Shown here piece after piece: positions 40,854-48,803 of a DNA stretch of 64,000 nt. The stretch covers positions 62,001 to 126,000 of the forward strand of contig NZ_LZJC01000088.1 in assembly GCF_001666755.1 (NCBI RefSeq), given 5' to 3'. Numbering within the stretch: position 1 is the first letter of the stretch; the number at the start of each line of letters is the position of its first letter. The DNA comes from Mycobacterium sp. E1214. GTDB taxonomy: Bacteria; Actinomycetota; Actinomycetes; Mycobacteriales; Mycobacteriaceae. A model generated the notes under the pieces. The model saw nothing but the letters and a program-made list of their open reading frames with translations. It was not told the origin of the DNA and searched no databases. The position numbers and the translations under genes are program-made.

Positions 40854-41842
40854 TGACCGTGCACCGGGACGTCAGCGTGGCGGCCGATCTTCGACCCGAC
40901 GTGGCGATGTTTCGGCCCGCCGCCGCGGCCGTGGCGCCGCCCGCCCCCGCGGCCACCGAGAAGTCCGCGACCACCGCGAAGAAGGCGCGCCGCCGGCATC
41001 TCGTCCTCGACCTCTCCATCATCCTCGGCGTCGTCGTCATCTATCTGTTGTCCCTGTTCGGCTATCACTGGCTGGCGACCACGCCCGGGCCGTTGCCCGC
41101 GCCGGACGTGAACACCGCCGACGGCACCGTGGTCCTGGTGCGGTTCGAGCAGCTGCATCCCGTGGCGAATCGCCTGGACGTCAAAGTGCTTGTCATTCCG
41201 CAGGATTCGATGATCGACAAGCGGCTCAACGTGTTGAACACCGACACCTCGGTGCGGTTCTTCCCGCAGAACGACCTGGGTGACCTGCAGTATCCGGTGG
41301 GCAAGATGCCGGCGATGGTGGCGACCACCATCGAAGCGCACGGTGATCCGGGCGACTGGCCCTTCGACTCCTACCGCACCGACACCATCCAGGCGGATGT
41401 GCTGGTGGGCACCGGTGAGAACCGCGAGTATCGGCCCGGGCGCGTGGAGGTGACCGGCTCGCTGGACGGGTGGGACGTCACCGCGAATCGCGTGGTGCGC
41501 AACAAGAACGATCCCGATCGCCCCGACAACATCATCATCACGTTGCGTCGGGCCAAGGGCCCGTTGGTGTTCGACCTCGGCATCTGCCTGGTCTTGATCA
41601 CCCTGCCGACGCTGGCTTTGTTCGTCGCGATCCAGATGCTGACCGGCCGGCGGCAGTTCCTGCCACCGTTCTCCACCTGGTACGCCGCGATGCTGTTCGC
41701 GGTCGTGCCCTTGCGCAACATCCTGCCCGGCACCCCGCCCGCCGGATCTTGGATCGACCAGTCGGTGGTGATCTGGGTGTTGATCGCCCTCGCCACCGCC
41801 CTGGTCCTCTACATCGCCGCGTGGTATCGGCACTCCAGCTGA
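40853..41842 (+). CDS. DUF4436 membrane protein, copy 3
   Basis: Third DUF4436 paralogue, 329 residues. N-terminal basic tail with KKARRRH before the first span (~50-72), ectodomain with GDPGDWPFDSYRTD, and C-terminal PLRNILPGTPPAGSWIDQS. Copies 2 and 3 share more motif identity with each other than with copy 1, suggesting stepwise duplication. It ends just before the 13E12 gene. Confidence 0.83.
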   Translation: MTVHRDVSVAADLRPDVAMFRPAAAAVAPPAPAATEKSATTAKKARRRHLVLDLSIILGVVVIYLLSLFGYHWLATTPGPLPAPDVNTADGTVVLVRFEQLHPVANRLDVKVLVIPQDSMIDKRLNVLNTDTSVRFFPQNDLGDLQYPVGKMPAMVATTIEAHGDPGDWPFDSYRTDTIQADVLVGTGENREYRPGRVEVTGSLDGWDVTANRVVRNKNDPDRPDNIIITLRRAKGPLVFDLGICLVLITLPTLALFVAIQMLTGRRQFLPPFSTWYAAMLFAVVPLRNILPGTPPAGSWIDQSVVIWVLIALATALVLYIAAWYRHSS

Positions 41843-41875
41843 CGGTCCGAAGGTTGTCGGGGGCGTCCGGCATAA

Positions 41876-41891
41876 TCGAACTTATGTTCGA
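41876..41891. promoter_or_regulatory. Perfect mycobacterial LexA (SOS) box over the start codon
   Basis: TCGAACTTATGTTCGA matches the mycobacterial SOS consensus TCGAAC-N4-GTTCGA exactly. The ATG of the 13E12 gene is within it, and a -10 (CATAAT) overlaps its first base, so LexA binding would cover the transcription start of a leaderless mRNA. Confidence 0.85.
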
Positions 41892-43383
41892 AGATGTCCG
41901 AACGCGGTTCGACGAGATGGTCGAGCGGCACTGCCCGACGCCCACGGCGGAGTCGGCCGCGTTGCTGGGACGCATCGGCGCGGCGGGGCGGGCGGAGAAC
42001 CGGGCGGCGGCCGCGCAGCTGGTGGCCATCGGGGAGTTGTTCGCCTACCGGTTGGCGCGGTGCTCGGAGACCGAGGACTGGGCTGTGGACACCGAGGCGG
42101 CGGTGGCCGCGGAGGTGGGCGCGGCGCTGGGAATCAGTCTGGGCTTGGCGGCCAGCCGGCTGCGTTATGCCCGGGCGATGCGCGAGCGGCTGCCGCGGGT
42201 AGGGGCAGTGTTCGCCGCGGGGGACATCGACTACCGGACGTTCCAGACGGTGGTGTTCCGCACCGATCTGATCACCGATGCCCAGGTGTTGGCCGCGGTC
42301 GACGGGCAATTGGCCGCGCGGGCAGCGCGCTGGCCGTCGATGACGCACGGTCGCCTCGCCGCCGCGGTGGACCGGGTGGTGTGCCGGGCGGACGCCGACG
42401 CGGTGCGCCGCCGCCGCGAGCGCGCCGCGGGCCGCGAGATCTGGATCGGCGACGGCGGGGATGGGTTGGCCCGTATCGAAGGCAGCCTGTTGAGCCCGGA
42501 CGGGCGCGCGCTCGACGCGCGCCTGGACGCGCTGGCCGCCACGGTGTGCGTGCACGACCCGCGGACTCGCGAGCAGCGCCGCGCCGATGCCCTGGGGGTG
42601 TTGGCGGCCGGGGCGGATCGAATGGGTTGTCGGTGCGGGCGCCGAGAATGCGCCGCGGTCGGTCGTACAGCGGGGCCCGTCGTCGTCCACGTGATCGCCG
42701 AGCAGGCGACGCTCGACGGCTCCGGCACGGCGCCCGGGGCGCAGCTCGGGAGCGAGGGATTGTTGCCACCCGAGCTGGTGGCCGAGCTGGCCGAGTCGGC
42801 GAAGCGGGTCCCGCTCGCGCATCCGGCCGATGCGCCGCCCGAGGCCGGCTACCTACCCTCGAAGGCGTTGGCCGACTTCGTTCGCTGCCGGGACATGACC
42901 TGCCGGGCACCGGGGTGTGACCGCCCGGCCACCGATTGCGACATCGACCACACGGTGCCCTACGGCCGCGGCGGGGCCACGCACGCGTCGAATCTCAAAG
43001 CGTTATGCCGCACCCACCATCTCCTCAAGACGTTCTGGGGCTGGGACGACCGGCAGCTTCCCGATGGCACGGTGATCTGGACGCTGCCCGGCGGCCAGAC
43101 CTACGTCACCACCCCTGGCAGTGCCCTGCTGTTTCCGCACCTGTGCACCCCGACCGGCCACCTGACGGCCGACCCCGCCGCGCGCCCCGACTACTGCGAC
43201 CAGCGCGGCGCCATGATGCCGAAGCGCCGCCGCACCCGCAGCCAGGATCGCGCCCGCCGCGTCGCCACCGAACGTCACCACAACCGCGCCGCCCGTCGGG
43301 TTCCTGCCGCTGTACCCGCACCCCGCAGCGCCGCTGTACCCGCACCGCCCAGCGCCGCTGACCCCGATCCGCCACCCTTCTAG
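41884..43383 (+). CDS. 13E12 repeat family protein (DUF222 and HNH nuclease)
   Basis: Product of 499 residues. Residues ~5-320 form the DUF222 region of the 13E12 family. The C-terminal HNH domain has paired cysteines (CRAPGC), CDIDHTVPYGRGG at residues 352-364, ASNL and CRTHH near 378. The frame is open upstream, but the ATG is fixed by the SOS box and -10. Tail residues 465-499 are Arg-rich then Pro/Ala repeats. These genes are multi-copy in mycobacteria, sometimes linked to mobile elements, and several are DNA-damage induced. H37Rv has none here. Confidence 0.88.
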   Translation: MFEDVRTRFDEMVERHCPTPTAESAALLGRIGAAGRAENRAAAAQLVAIGELFAYRLARCSETEDWAVDTEAAVAAEVGAALGISLGLAASRLRYARAMRERLPRVGAVFAAGDIDYRTFQTVVFRTDLITDAQVLAAVDGQLAARAARWPSMTHGRLAAAVDRVVCRADADAVRRRRERAAGREIWIGDGGDGLARIEGSLLSPDGRALDARLDALAATVCVHDPRTREQRRADALGVLAAGADRMGCRCGRRECAAVGRTAGPVVVHVIAEQATLDGSGTAPGAQLGSEGLLPPELVAELAESAKRVPLAHPADAPPEAGYLPSKALADFVRCRDMTCRAPGCDRPATDCDIDHTVPYGRGGATHASNLKALCRTHHLLKTFWGWDDRQLPDGTVIWTLPGGQTYVTTPGSALLFPHLCTPTGHLTADPAARPDYCDQRGAMMPKRRRTRSQDRARRVATERHHNRAARRVPAAVPAPRSAAVPAPPSAADPDPPPF

Positions 43384-43401
43384 AGGCCCCGTTCCGCGAA
43401 T

Positions 43402-43430
43402 TTGGCTCTGAGCTGGTCGTCCCCTAGACT
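43402..43430 (+). promoter_or_regulatory. Promoter of the spc (rplN) operon
   Basis: TTGGCT, a 17-base spacer and TAGACT, about 160 bases before rplN. It stands right after the 13E12 stop, so the operon has its own promoter as well as separation from S10. Confidence 0.65.
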
Positions 43431-43434
43431 CTAG

Positions 43435-43492
43435 GGGTTGCCTTGGGCAGACCTCGGCCGGTGCGAATCGGCCCCGCGTGCCCTTCGGCAAC
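43435..43492 (+). ncRNA. rplN leader: shared 5' element and long-range stem
   Basis: GGGTTGCCTTGGGC begins five bases after the -10, as at the S10 promoter. Part of it (GTTGCC, GGGC) can pair with GCCC and GGCAAC at 43481-43492, enclosing about 30 bases. This gives a folded 5' end to the spc mRNA; a regulatory role is inference. Confidence 0.45.
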
Positions 43493-43590
43493 AAGACCGC
43501 GCACGTCAGGTTGTTGGTGGGTCATGCCCGCCGCACGCTCATCACCGGTGAGTCTCCTGCCGTGCACACGTAACCAGGTCAGGAGATCGA

Positions 43591-43959
43591 GTGATTCAGC
43601 AGGAATCGCGGCTGAAGGTCGCCGACAACACCGGCGCCAAGGAGATCTTGTGCATCCGGGTGCTCGGCGGTTCGTCGCGACGCTACGCCGGCATCGGGGA
43701 TGTCATCGTCGCCACCGTGAAGGACGCCATCCCGGGCGGCAACGTCAAGCGTGGTGACGTGGTCAAGGCCGTCGTGGTGCGGACGGTCAAGGAGCGCCGG
43801 CGTCCCGACGGCAGCTACATCAAGTTCGACGAGAACGCCGCCGTCATCATCAAGCCCGACAACGACCCCCGCGGGACGCGCATCTTCGGGCCGGTCGGCC
43901 GCGAACTGCGCGAGAAGCGGTTCATGAAGATCATCTCGCTGGCCCCGGAGGTGTTGTAG
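43591..43959 (+). CDS. rplN: 50S ribosomal protein L14
   Basis: Intersubunit-bridge protein of 122 residues; [27 protein letters not shown] and [15 protein letters not shown] are conserved. The GTG start has an AGGAGA ribosome site. First gene of the spc operon; rplX abuts it. Confidence 0.97.
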
Positions 43960-44277
43960 ATGAAGATCAAGAAGGATGACACCGTCCTGGTGATCGCCGG
44001 CAAGGACAAGGGCGCCAAGGGCAAAGTGCTCAAGGTCTACCCCGAGCGCAACCGGGTGCTGGTGCAGGGCGTCAACTCGATCAAGAAGCACACCGCGGTG
44101 TCGAGCAACCAGCGCGGCGCGCAGTCGGGCGGGATCGTCACCCAGGAGGCCCCGATCGACGCCTCCAACGTGATGGTCGTCGACTCCGACGGCAAGCCCA
44201 CCCGAGTCGGCTACCGGGTCGACGAGGAGACCGGCAAGCGCGTCCGCATCTCCAAGCGCAACGGCAAGGACATCTGA
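43960..44277 (+). CDS. rplX: 50S ribosomal protein L24
   Basis: Assembly-initiator protein of 105 residues with a KOW motif ([31 protein letters not shown]). Its stop overlaps the rplE ATG (TGATG). Confidence 0.97.
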   Translation: MKIKKDDTVLVIAGKDKGAKGKVLKVYPERNRVLVQGVNSIKKHTAVSSNQRGAQSGGIVTQEAPIDASNVMVVDSDGKPTRVGYRVDEETGKRVRISKRNGKDI

Positions 44278-44840
44278 TGACTACTGCTGAGAAGGTTCAG
44301 CCGCGGCTGAAAGAGCGCTACCGCAGCGAGATTCGTGACTCGTTGCAGCAGCAGTTCGGCTACGCCAACGTGATGCAGATCCCGACGGTGACCAAGGTCG
44401 TCGTCAACATGGGCGTCGGCGAGGCCGCCCGCGACGCGAAGCTGATCAACGGCGCCGTCAACGACCTGACGCTCATCACCGGCCAAAAGCCCGAGATCCG
44501 CAAGGCGCGCAAGTCGATCGCCCAGTTCAAGCTGCGCGAGGGCATGCCGATCGGCGCCCGGGTGACGCTGCGCGGCGACCGGATGTGGGAGTTCCTCGAC
44601 CGGCTCACCTCCATCGCGCTGCCCCGTATCCGCGACTTCCGTGGGCTGTCGCCCAAGCAGTTCGACGGCGTCGGCAACTACACCTTCGGGCTCGCCGAGC
44701 AGTCGGTGTTCCACGAGATCGACGTGGACAAGATCGACCGGCCCCGCGGCATGGACATCAACGTCGTCACCTCGGCGACGACCGACGACGAAGGACGAGC
44801 GCTGTTGCGGGCCCTCGGCTTTCCGTTCAAGGAGAACTGA
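44277..44840 (+). CDS. rplE: 50S ribosomal protein L5
   Basis: 5S rRNA-binding protein of 187 residues with [14 protein letters not shown] and [22 protein letters not shown]. It is two bases before rpsN. Confidence 0.97.
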   Translation: MTTAEKVQPRLKERYRSEIRDSLQQQFGYANVMQIPTVTKVVVNMGVGEAARDAKLINGAVNDLTLITGQKPEIRKARKSIAQFKLREGMPIGARVTLRGDRMWEFLDRLTSIALPRIRDFRGLSPKQFDGVGNYTFGLAEQSVFHEIDVDKIDRPRGMDINVVTSATTDDEGRALLRALGFPFKEN

Positions 44841-44842
44841 GC

Positions 44843-45028
44843 ATGGCGAAGAAGGCACTGGTCAACAAGGCCAACAGCAAACCGAAGTTCGCGGTGCGCG
44901 GCTACACCCGCTGCAACCGGTGCGGGCGTCCGCGTGCGGTCTTCCGCAAATTCGGCCTGTGCAGGATCTGCCTGCGCGAGATGGCGCACGCGGGTGAACT
45001 GCCCGGCGTGCAGAAGAGCAGCTGGTAA
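44843..45028 (+). CDS. rpsN1: 30S ribosomal protein S14, zinc-binding type
   Basis: Small S14 of 61 residues with two CxxC pairs ([20 protein letters not shown]), the zinc-dependent form used in zinc-replete cells; mycobacteria often carry a second, zinc-free form elsewhere. The ATG has GGAG just upstream. Confidence 0.96.
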   Translation: MAKKALVNKANSKPKFAVRGYTRCNRCGRPRAVFRKFGLCRICLREMAHAGELPGVQKSSW

Positions 45029-45112
45029 GCCAGGACAACCCGAGACCAACCCAGAACAGGTGCGCGACAGGCCCGTCCGGGAACCATCGCGAGGAAGGTT
45101 ATAGACGCTGTC

Positions 45113-45511
45113 ATGACAATGACGGACCCGATCGCAGACTTCTTGACACGTCTGCGCAACGCCAATTCGGCGTACCACGACGAGGTGACGTTGCCTCACT
45201 CGAAGATCAAGGCCAACATCGCCCAGATCCTCAAGAGCGAGGGCTACATCACCGACTTCCGCACCGAGGATGCTCGGGTCGGCAAGTCACTGATCGTTCA
45301 GCTCAAGTACGGCCCCAGCCGGGAGCGCAGCATCGCCGGCCTGCGCCGGGTGTCGAAGCCCGGCCTGCGGGTGTACGCCAAGTCCACCAACCTGCCGCGC
45401 GTTCTCGGCGGCCTGGGCGTGGCGATTATCTCGACCTCCTCGGGCCTGCTGACCGATCGTCAGGCAGCCAGACAGGGCGTGGGCGGCGAAGTCCTCGCGT
45501 ACGTGTGGTGA
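45113..45511 (+). CDS. rpsH: 30S ribosomal protein S8
   Basis: Central-domain 16S binder, 132 residues, starting [18 protein letters not shown]. In E. coli it is the translational repressor of the spc operon; the 84-base gap before it would be unusual space in this operon. C-terminal [11 protein letters not shown] is canonical. Confidence 0.97.
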   Translation: MTMTDPIADFLTRLRNANSAYHDEVTLPHSKIKANIAQILKSEGYITDFRTEDARVGKSLIVQLKYGPSRERSIAGLRRVSKPGLRVYAKSTNLPRVLGGLGVAIISTSSGLLTDRQAARQGVGGEVLAYVW

Positions 45512-45521
45512 GGGGATAGAT

Positions 45522-46061
45522 ATGTCACGTATTGGTAAGCAGCCGGTTCCGGTTCCGACCGGGGTCGACGTCACGATCGACGGCCAGAACGTCTCGGTCA
45601 AGGGGCCCAAGGGCGCCCTGAACCTGACGGTCGCCGAGCCGATCACGGTGTCGCGTAACGACGACGGCGCGATCGTGGTCGCCCGTCCCAACGATGAACG
45701 GCGCAACCGTTCGCTGCACGGGCTGTCCCGCACCCTGGTGTCCAACCTGGTCACCGGTGTGACGCAGGGCTACGAGACCAAGATGGAGATCTTCGGGGTC
45801 GGCTACCGCGTGCAGCTCAAGGGCGCCAACCTGGAGTTCGCGCTGGGCTACAGCCACCCGGTGGTGATCGAGGCGCCCGAGGGAATCACCTTCGCGGTGC
45901 AGTCGCCGACGAAGTTCTCGATCTCCGGGATCGACAAGCAAAAGGTCGGCCAGATCTCGGCGAACATCCGCCGCCTGCGCCGCCCCGACCCCTACAAGGG
46001 CAAGGGCGTGCGCTACGAGGGCGAGCAGATCCGCCGCAAGGTCGGAAAGACAGGTAAGTAA
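45522..46061 (+). CDS. rplF: 50S ribosomal protein L6
   Basis: Factor-binding-site protein of 179 residues; [14 protein letters not shown] and the C-terminal [21 protein letters not shown] are conserved. Two bases separate it from rplR. Confidence 0.97.
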   Translation: MSRIGKQPVPVPTGVDVTIDGQNVSVKGPKGALNLTVAEPITVSRNDDGAIVVARPNDERRNRSLHGLSRTLVSNLVTGVTQGYETKMEIFGVGYRVQLKGANLEFALGYSHPVVIEAPEGITFAVQSPTKFSISGIDKQKVGQISANIRRLRRPDPYKGKGVRYEGEQIRRKVGKTGK

Positions 46062-46063
46062 TC

Positions 46064-46471
46064 ATGGCGCAATCACAAGGTGACGCCGCCGCGCGTAAGC
46101 CGGTGGGCCAGAACATCTCCGCGACTCGCCGGGTCTCCCGACTGCGCAGGCACGCGCGGCTGCGTAAGAAGCTCGCGGGCACCCCGGAGCGTCCGCGCCT
46201 GGTGGTCAACCGGTCGTCGCGGCACATCCATGTGCAGCTGGTCAACGACGAGAACGGCACCACGGTGGCCGCCGCGTCCTCGATCGAGGACGACGTGCGC
46301 GGCCTCGACGGTGACAAGAAGGCCCGCAGCGTGCGGGTCGGCCAGTTGATCGCCGAGCGCGCCAAGGCCGCCGGAATCGACAGCGTCGTGTTCGACCGCG
46401 GCGGCTACACCTACGGCGGACGGATCGCGGCGCTGGCGGATGCCGCCCGCGAGAACGGATTGAGTTTCTAG
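46064..46471 (+). CDS. rplR: 50S ribosomal protein L18
   Basis: 5S rRNA-binding protein of 135 residues with [20 protein letters not shown] and [23 protein letters not shown] 12-codon ORF fills the space to rpsE. Confidence 0.97.
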   Translation: MAQSQGDAAARKPVGQNISATRRVSRLRRHARLRKKLAGTPERPRLVVNRSSRHIHVQLVNDENGTTVAAASSIEDDVRGLDGDKKARSVRVGQLIAERAKAAGIDSVVFDRGGYTYGGRIAALADAARENGLSF

Positions 46472-46510
46472 ATGAGCAAGAGCCTGAACAAGACCGGAAG
46501 GACCGCATAA
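46472..46510 (+). CDS. Possible 12-codon ORF between rplR and rpsE
   Basis: A frame reading [12 protein letters not shown] starts directly after the rplR stop and ends in TAA overlapping the rpsE ATG (TAATG). It contains the GGAAGG ribosome site of rpsE. It may be a coupling peptide passing ribosomes from rplR to rpsE, or fortuitous. Confidence 0.3.
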   Translation: MSKSLNKTGRTA

Positions 46511-47184
46511 TGGCGGAACAGTCAGCCGGCGGCCCCGAGGCCCGCGGCGACAACCGCGACTCGCGCGGCGACAACCGTGACCGGGGTCGGCGCGACGGCG
46601 GTGGCCGTGGCCGCGACCGCGACGGCGACAAGAGCAACTACCTGGAGCGGGTCGTCGCGATCAACCGCGTGTCCAAGGTGGTCAAGGGTGGTCGACGCTT
46701 CAGCTTCACCGCCCTGGTCATCGTGGGTGACGGCGCCGGCATGGTCGGCGTCGGCTACGGCAAGGCCAAAGAGGTCCCGGCCGCCATCGCCAAGGGTGTC
46801 GAGGAGGCCCGCAAGGGCTTCTTCCGCGTTCCGCTGATCGGCGGCACCATCACGCACCCGGTGCAGGGTGAGGCGGCCGCCGGTGTGGTGCTGCTGCGCC
46901 CCGCCAGCCCCGGTACCGGTGTGATCGCCGGCGGCGCGGCGCGTGCGGTGCTGGAATGCGCCGGGGTGCGCGACATCCTGGCCAAGTCCCTGGGCAGCGA
47001 CAACGCGATCAACGTCGTGCACGCGACCGTCACCGCGCTCAAGCTGCTGCAGCGCCCCGAAGAGGTGGCCGCCCGGCGCGGGCTGCCCATCGAGGACGTC
47101 GCCCCCGCCGGGATGCTGCGGGCGCGGCGCGAGAGCGACGCGCTGGCCGCCAGTGCCGCGCGAGAGGGAACGACACCGCAATGA
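46510..47184 (+). CDS. rpsE: 30S ribosomal protein S5
   Basis: Accuracy-centre protein, 224 residues. The core [22 protein letters not shown] and [19 protein letters not shown] are canonical. The first ~45 residues are an Arg/Asp/Gly-rich extension with repeated RGDNRD, typical of mycobacterial S5 and absent from E. coli. Its stop overlaps rpmD (ATGA). Confidence 0.97.
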   Translation: MAEQSAGGPEARGDNRDSRGDNRDRGRRDGGGRGRDRDGDKSNYLERVVAINRVSKVVKGGRRFSFTALVIVGDGAGMVGVGYGKAKEVPAAIAKGVEEARKGFFRVPLIGGTITHPVQGEAAAGVVLLRPASPGTGVIAGGAARAVLECAGVRDILAKSLGSDNAINVVHATVTALKLLQRPEEVAARRGLPIEDVAPAGMLRARRESDALAASAAREGTTPQ

Positions 47185-47396
47185 GCCAACTGAAGATCAC
47201 CCAGGTGCGCAGCACCATCGGCGCCCGCTGGAAGCAGCGCGAGAGCCTGCGCACCCTGGGCCTGCGGCGGATCCGCCACTCGGTGGTCCGCGACGACAAC
47301 CCACAGATCCGCGGTCTGATCGCGGTGGTCAGCCACCTCGTCGAGGTGGAGCCGGCCGAGGCGACAGCCGCCGGCAGCGGAGGTAGCACGAAATGA
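47181..47396 (+). CDS. rpmD: 50S ribosomal protein L30
   Basis: Protein of 71 residues ([25 protein letters not shown]). The ATG overlapping the rpsE stop was chosen. A short Ala/Gly tail follows the core. Overlaps rplO start (ATGA). Confidence 0.96.
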   Translation: MSQLKITQVRSTIGARWKQRESLRTLGLRRIRHSVVRDDNPQIRGLIAVVSHLVEVEPAEATAAGSGGSTK

Positions 47397-47833
47397 CGAT
47401 CAAGCTGCACGACCTCAAGCCGGCGCGCGGGTCGAAGACCGCCCGCACCCGGGTCGGCCGCGGTGAGGGATCCAAGGGTAAGACCGCGGGCCGCGGCACC
47501 AAGGGCACCAAGGCCCGCAAGAACGTGCCGACCACCTTCGAGGGTGGGCAGATGCCGATCCACATGCGGCTGCCCAAGCTCAAGGGTTTCCGCAACCGAT
47601 TCCGCACCGAGTACGAAGTGGTCAACGTCGGGGATATCAACCGGCTGTTCCCGCAGGGCGGCTCGATCGGCGTCGACGACCTGGTGGCCAAGGGTGCGGT
47701 GCGCCGCAACTCGCTGGTCAAGGTCCTCGGCGACGGCAAGCTGACCGTCTCGGTCGAGGTGTCCGCGCACAAGTTCAGCGGCAGCGCGCGCGAGAAGATC
47801 ACCGCCGCGGGGGGCAGCGCCACCGAGCTGTGA
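47393..47833 (+). CDS. rplO: 50S ribosomal protein L15
   Basis: Late assembly protein of 146 residues; [25 protein letters not shown] and [16 protein letters not shown] are conserved. Last gene of the spc run. Its stop codon directly abuts the stop of the convergent monooxygenase gene, with no terminator between. Confidence 0.97.
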   Translation: MTIKLHDLKPARGSKTARTRVGRGEGSKGKTAGRGTKGTKARKNVPTTFEGGQMPIHMRLPKLKGFRNRFRTEYEVVNVGDINRLFPQGGSIGVDDLVAKGAVRRNSLVKVLGDGKLTVSVEVSAHKFSGSAREKITAAGGSATEL

Positions 47834-48763
47834 TCAGCTCAACCGCGGAATGACCTCTGCGGCAAGGCGTTCCATCTGTTCGCGGTTCTCGGGTACATCG
47901 ACGCCGACGGGATTGAGCAGCAGCAGCTGCGCCCCGGCGTCGATGACCTCGCGTAGCCCCAGCACCACGTCGTCGGGGGTGCCGCAGACCGGCACGGCTT
48001 CGATTCCCGGGATCACGTTGCCGTAGATGCGGTCCAACCCTTTCAAGACCCGCTCGCGGGCCCGCGCCGCGTCGTCGTCCACCATGAGGTAGACCCGCTT
48101 CCCAATGGTGAAGCGCGCCGGGTCTTTGCCCTGCTCGTCGAGCTCGCGGCGCAGGATCGGCACCACCTTGGTGAAGGACTCGGTGGTCGACGAGCCGGCG
48201 CCCATGAACGCGTCGCCGTGACGGACCGCCCTGGCCAACGCCTTGGGCGCTAGACCGCCGAACCAGATCGGCGGGTGGGGGCGCTGCACCGGCTTGGGCG
48301 CGAAGGGGAGGTCGTCGACGTCGCGGAAGCGCCCGTGGTAGGTCACCCGGGGCTCGTCGGACCAGGCCGCCTTCATCAACTGCAGGCCTTCGGTGAAGTA
48401 CGAGATGAAAGTGTTTTTGTCGACGCCGAACGCGGCGAAGCTGCGCCCGCCGCCGCCGGGCGCCACGCCGACGTCGAGGCGGCCGCGGCTGATCCGGTCC
48501 ACCGTCGTGACGGCCGACGCCAGCTGCAGGGGTTCGTGCAGCGACGTCACCAGCACCGCGACGCCCAGGCGCAGCCGTTCGGTGCAGCCCGCGCAGAACG
48601 ACAGCAACTCCAGCGGGGCCAGCAAGGGAGCCTCGCCGATCGTCTGCTCGAGCGTCCACGCCCCCTCGAAGCCCAGTTCCTCGGCGCGCGTCAGGAACGC
48701 GCGCAGCCCGTCGGCGTCGAATTCGTCGTAGTCGAACTGGGGGATGGCGATGCAAAACCTCAC
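47834..48763 (-). CDS. LLM-class flavin oxidoreductase (luciferase-like)
   Basis: Luciferase-like monooxygenase-fold protein, 309 residues. The TIM-barrel signature strands IAIPQFD, GFEGAWTLEQTIG, RLRLGVAVLVTS, DRISRGRLDVGVAPGGGG and PHPPIWFGGLAPKALARAVRHGDAFMG are intact. Mycobacterial members use F420 or FMN; the sequence alone does not decide. No equivalent lies here in H37Rv. It is divergent from sppA with a 39-base gap. Confidence 0.85.
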   Translation of the reverse strand: MRFCIAIPQFDYDEFDADGLRAFLTRAEELGFEGAWTLEQTIGEAPLLAPLELLSFCAGCTERLRLGVAVLVTSLHEPLQLASAVTTVDRISRGRLDVGVAPGGGGRSFAAFGVDKNTFISYFTEGLQLMKAAWSDEPRVTYHGRFRDVDDLPFAPKPVQRPHPPIWFGGLAPKALARAVRHGDAFMGAGSSTTESFTKVVPILRRELDEQGKDPARFTIGKRVYLMVDDDAARARERVLKGLDRIYGNVIPGIEAVPVCGTPDDVVLGLREVIDAGAQLLLLNPVGVDVPENREQMERLAAEVIPRLS

Positions 48764-48789
48764 GGGCTCACCCTACGGCGCCCGATCGG

Positions 48790-48803
48790 TACGCTGCAGA
48801 ACA
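48790..48803 (+). promoter_or_regulatory. -10 element for the leaderless sppA transcript
   Basis: TACGCT lies seven bases before the sppA ATG in a 39-base divergent gap, with no ribosome site. Confidence 0.5.

Noticed and set aside
41470..41883. N-terminal extension of the 13E12 gene into DUF4436 copy 3
   Set aside because: It overlaps the coding sequence of copy 3, and the -10/LexA box/ATG arrangement fixes the start at 41884.
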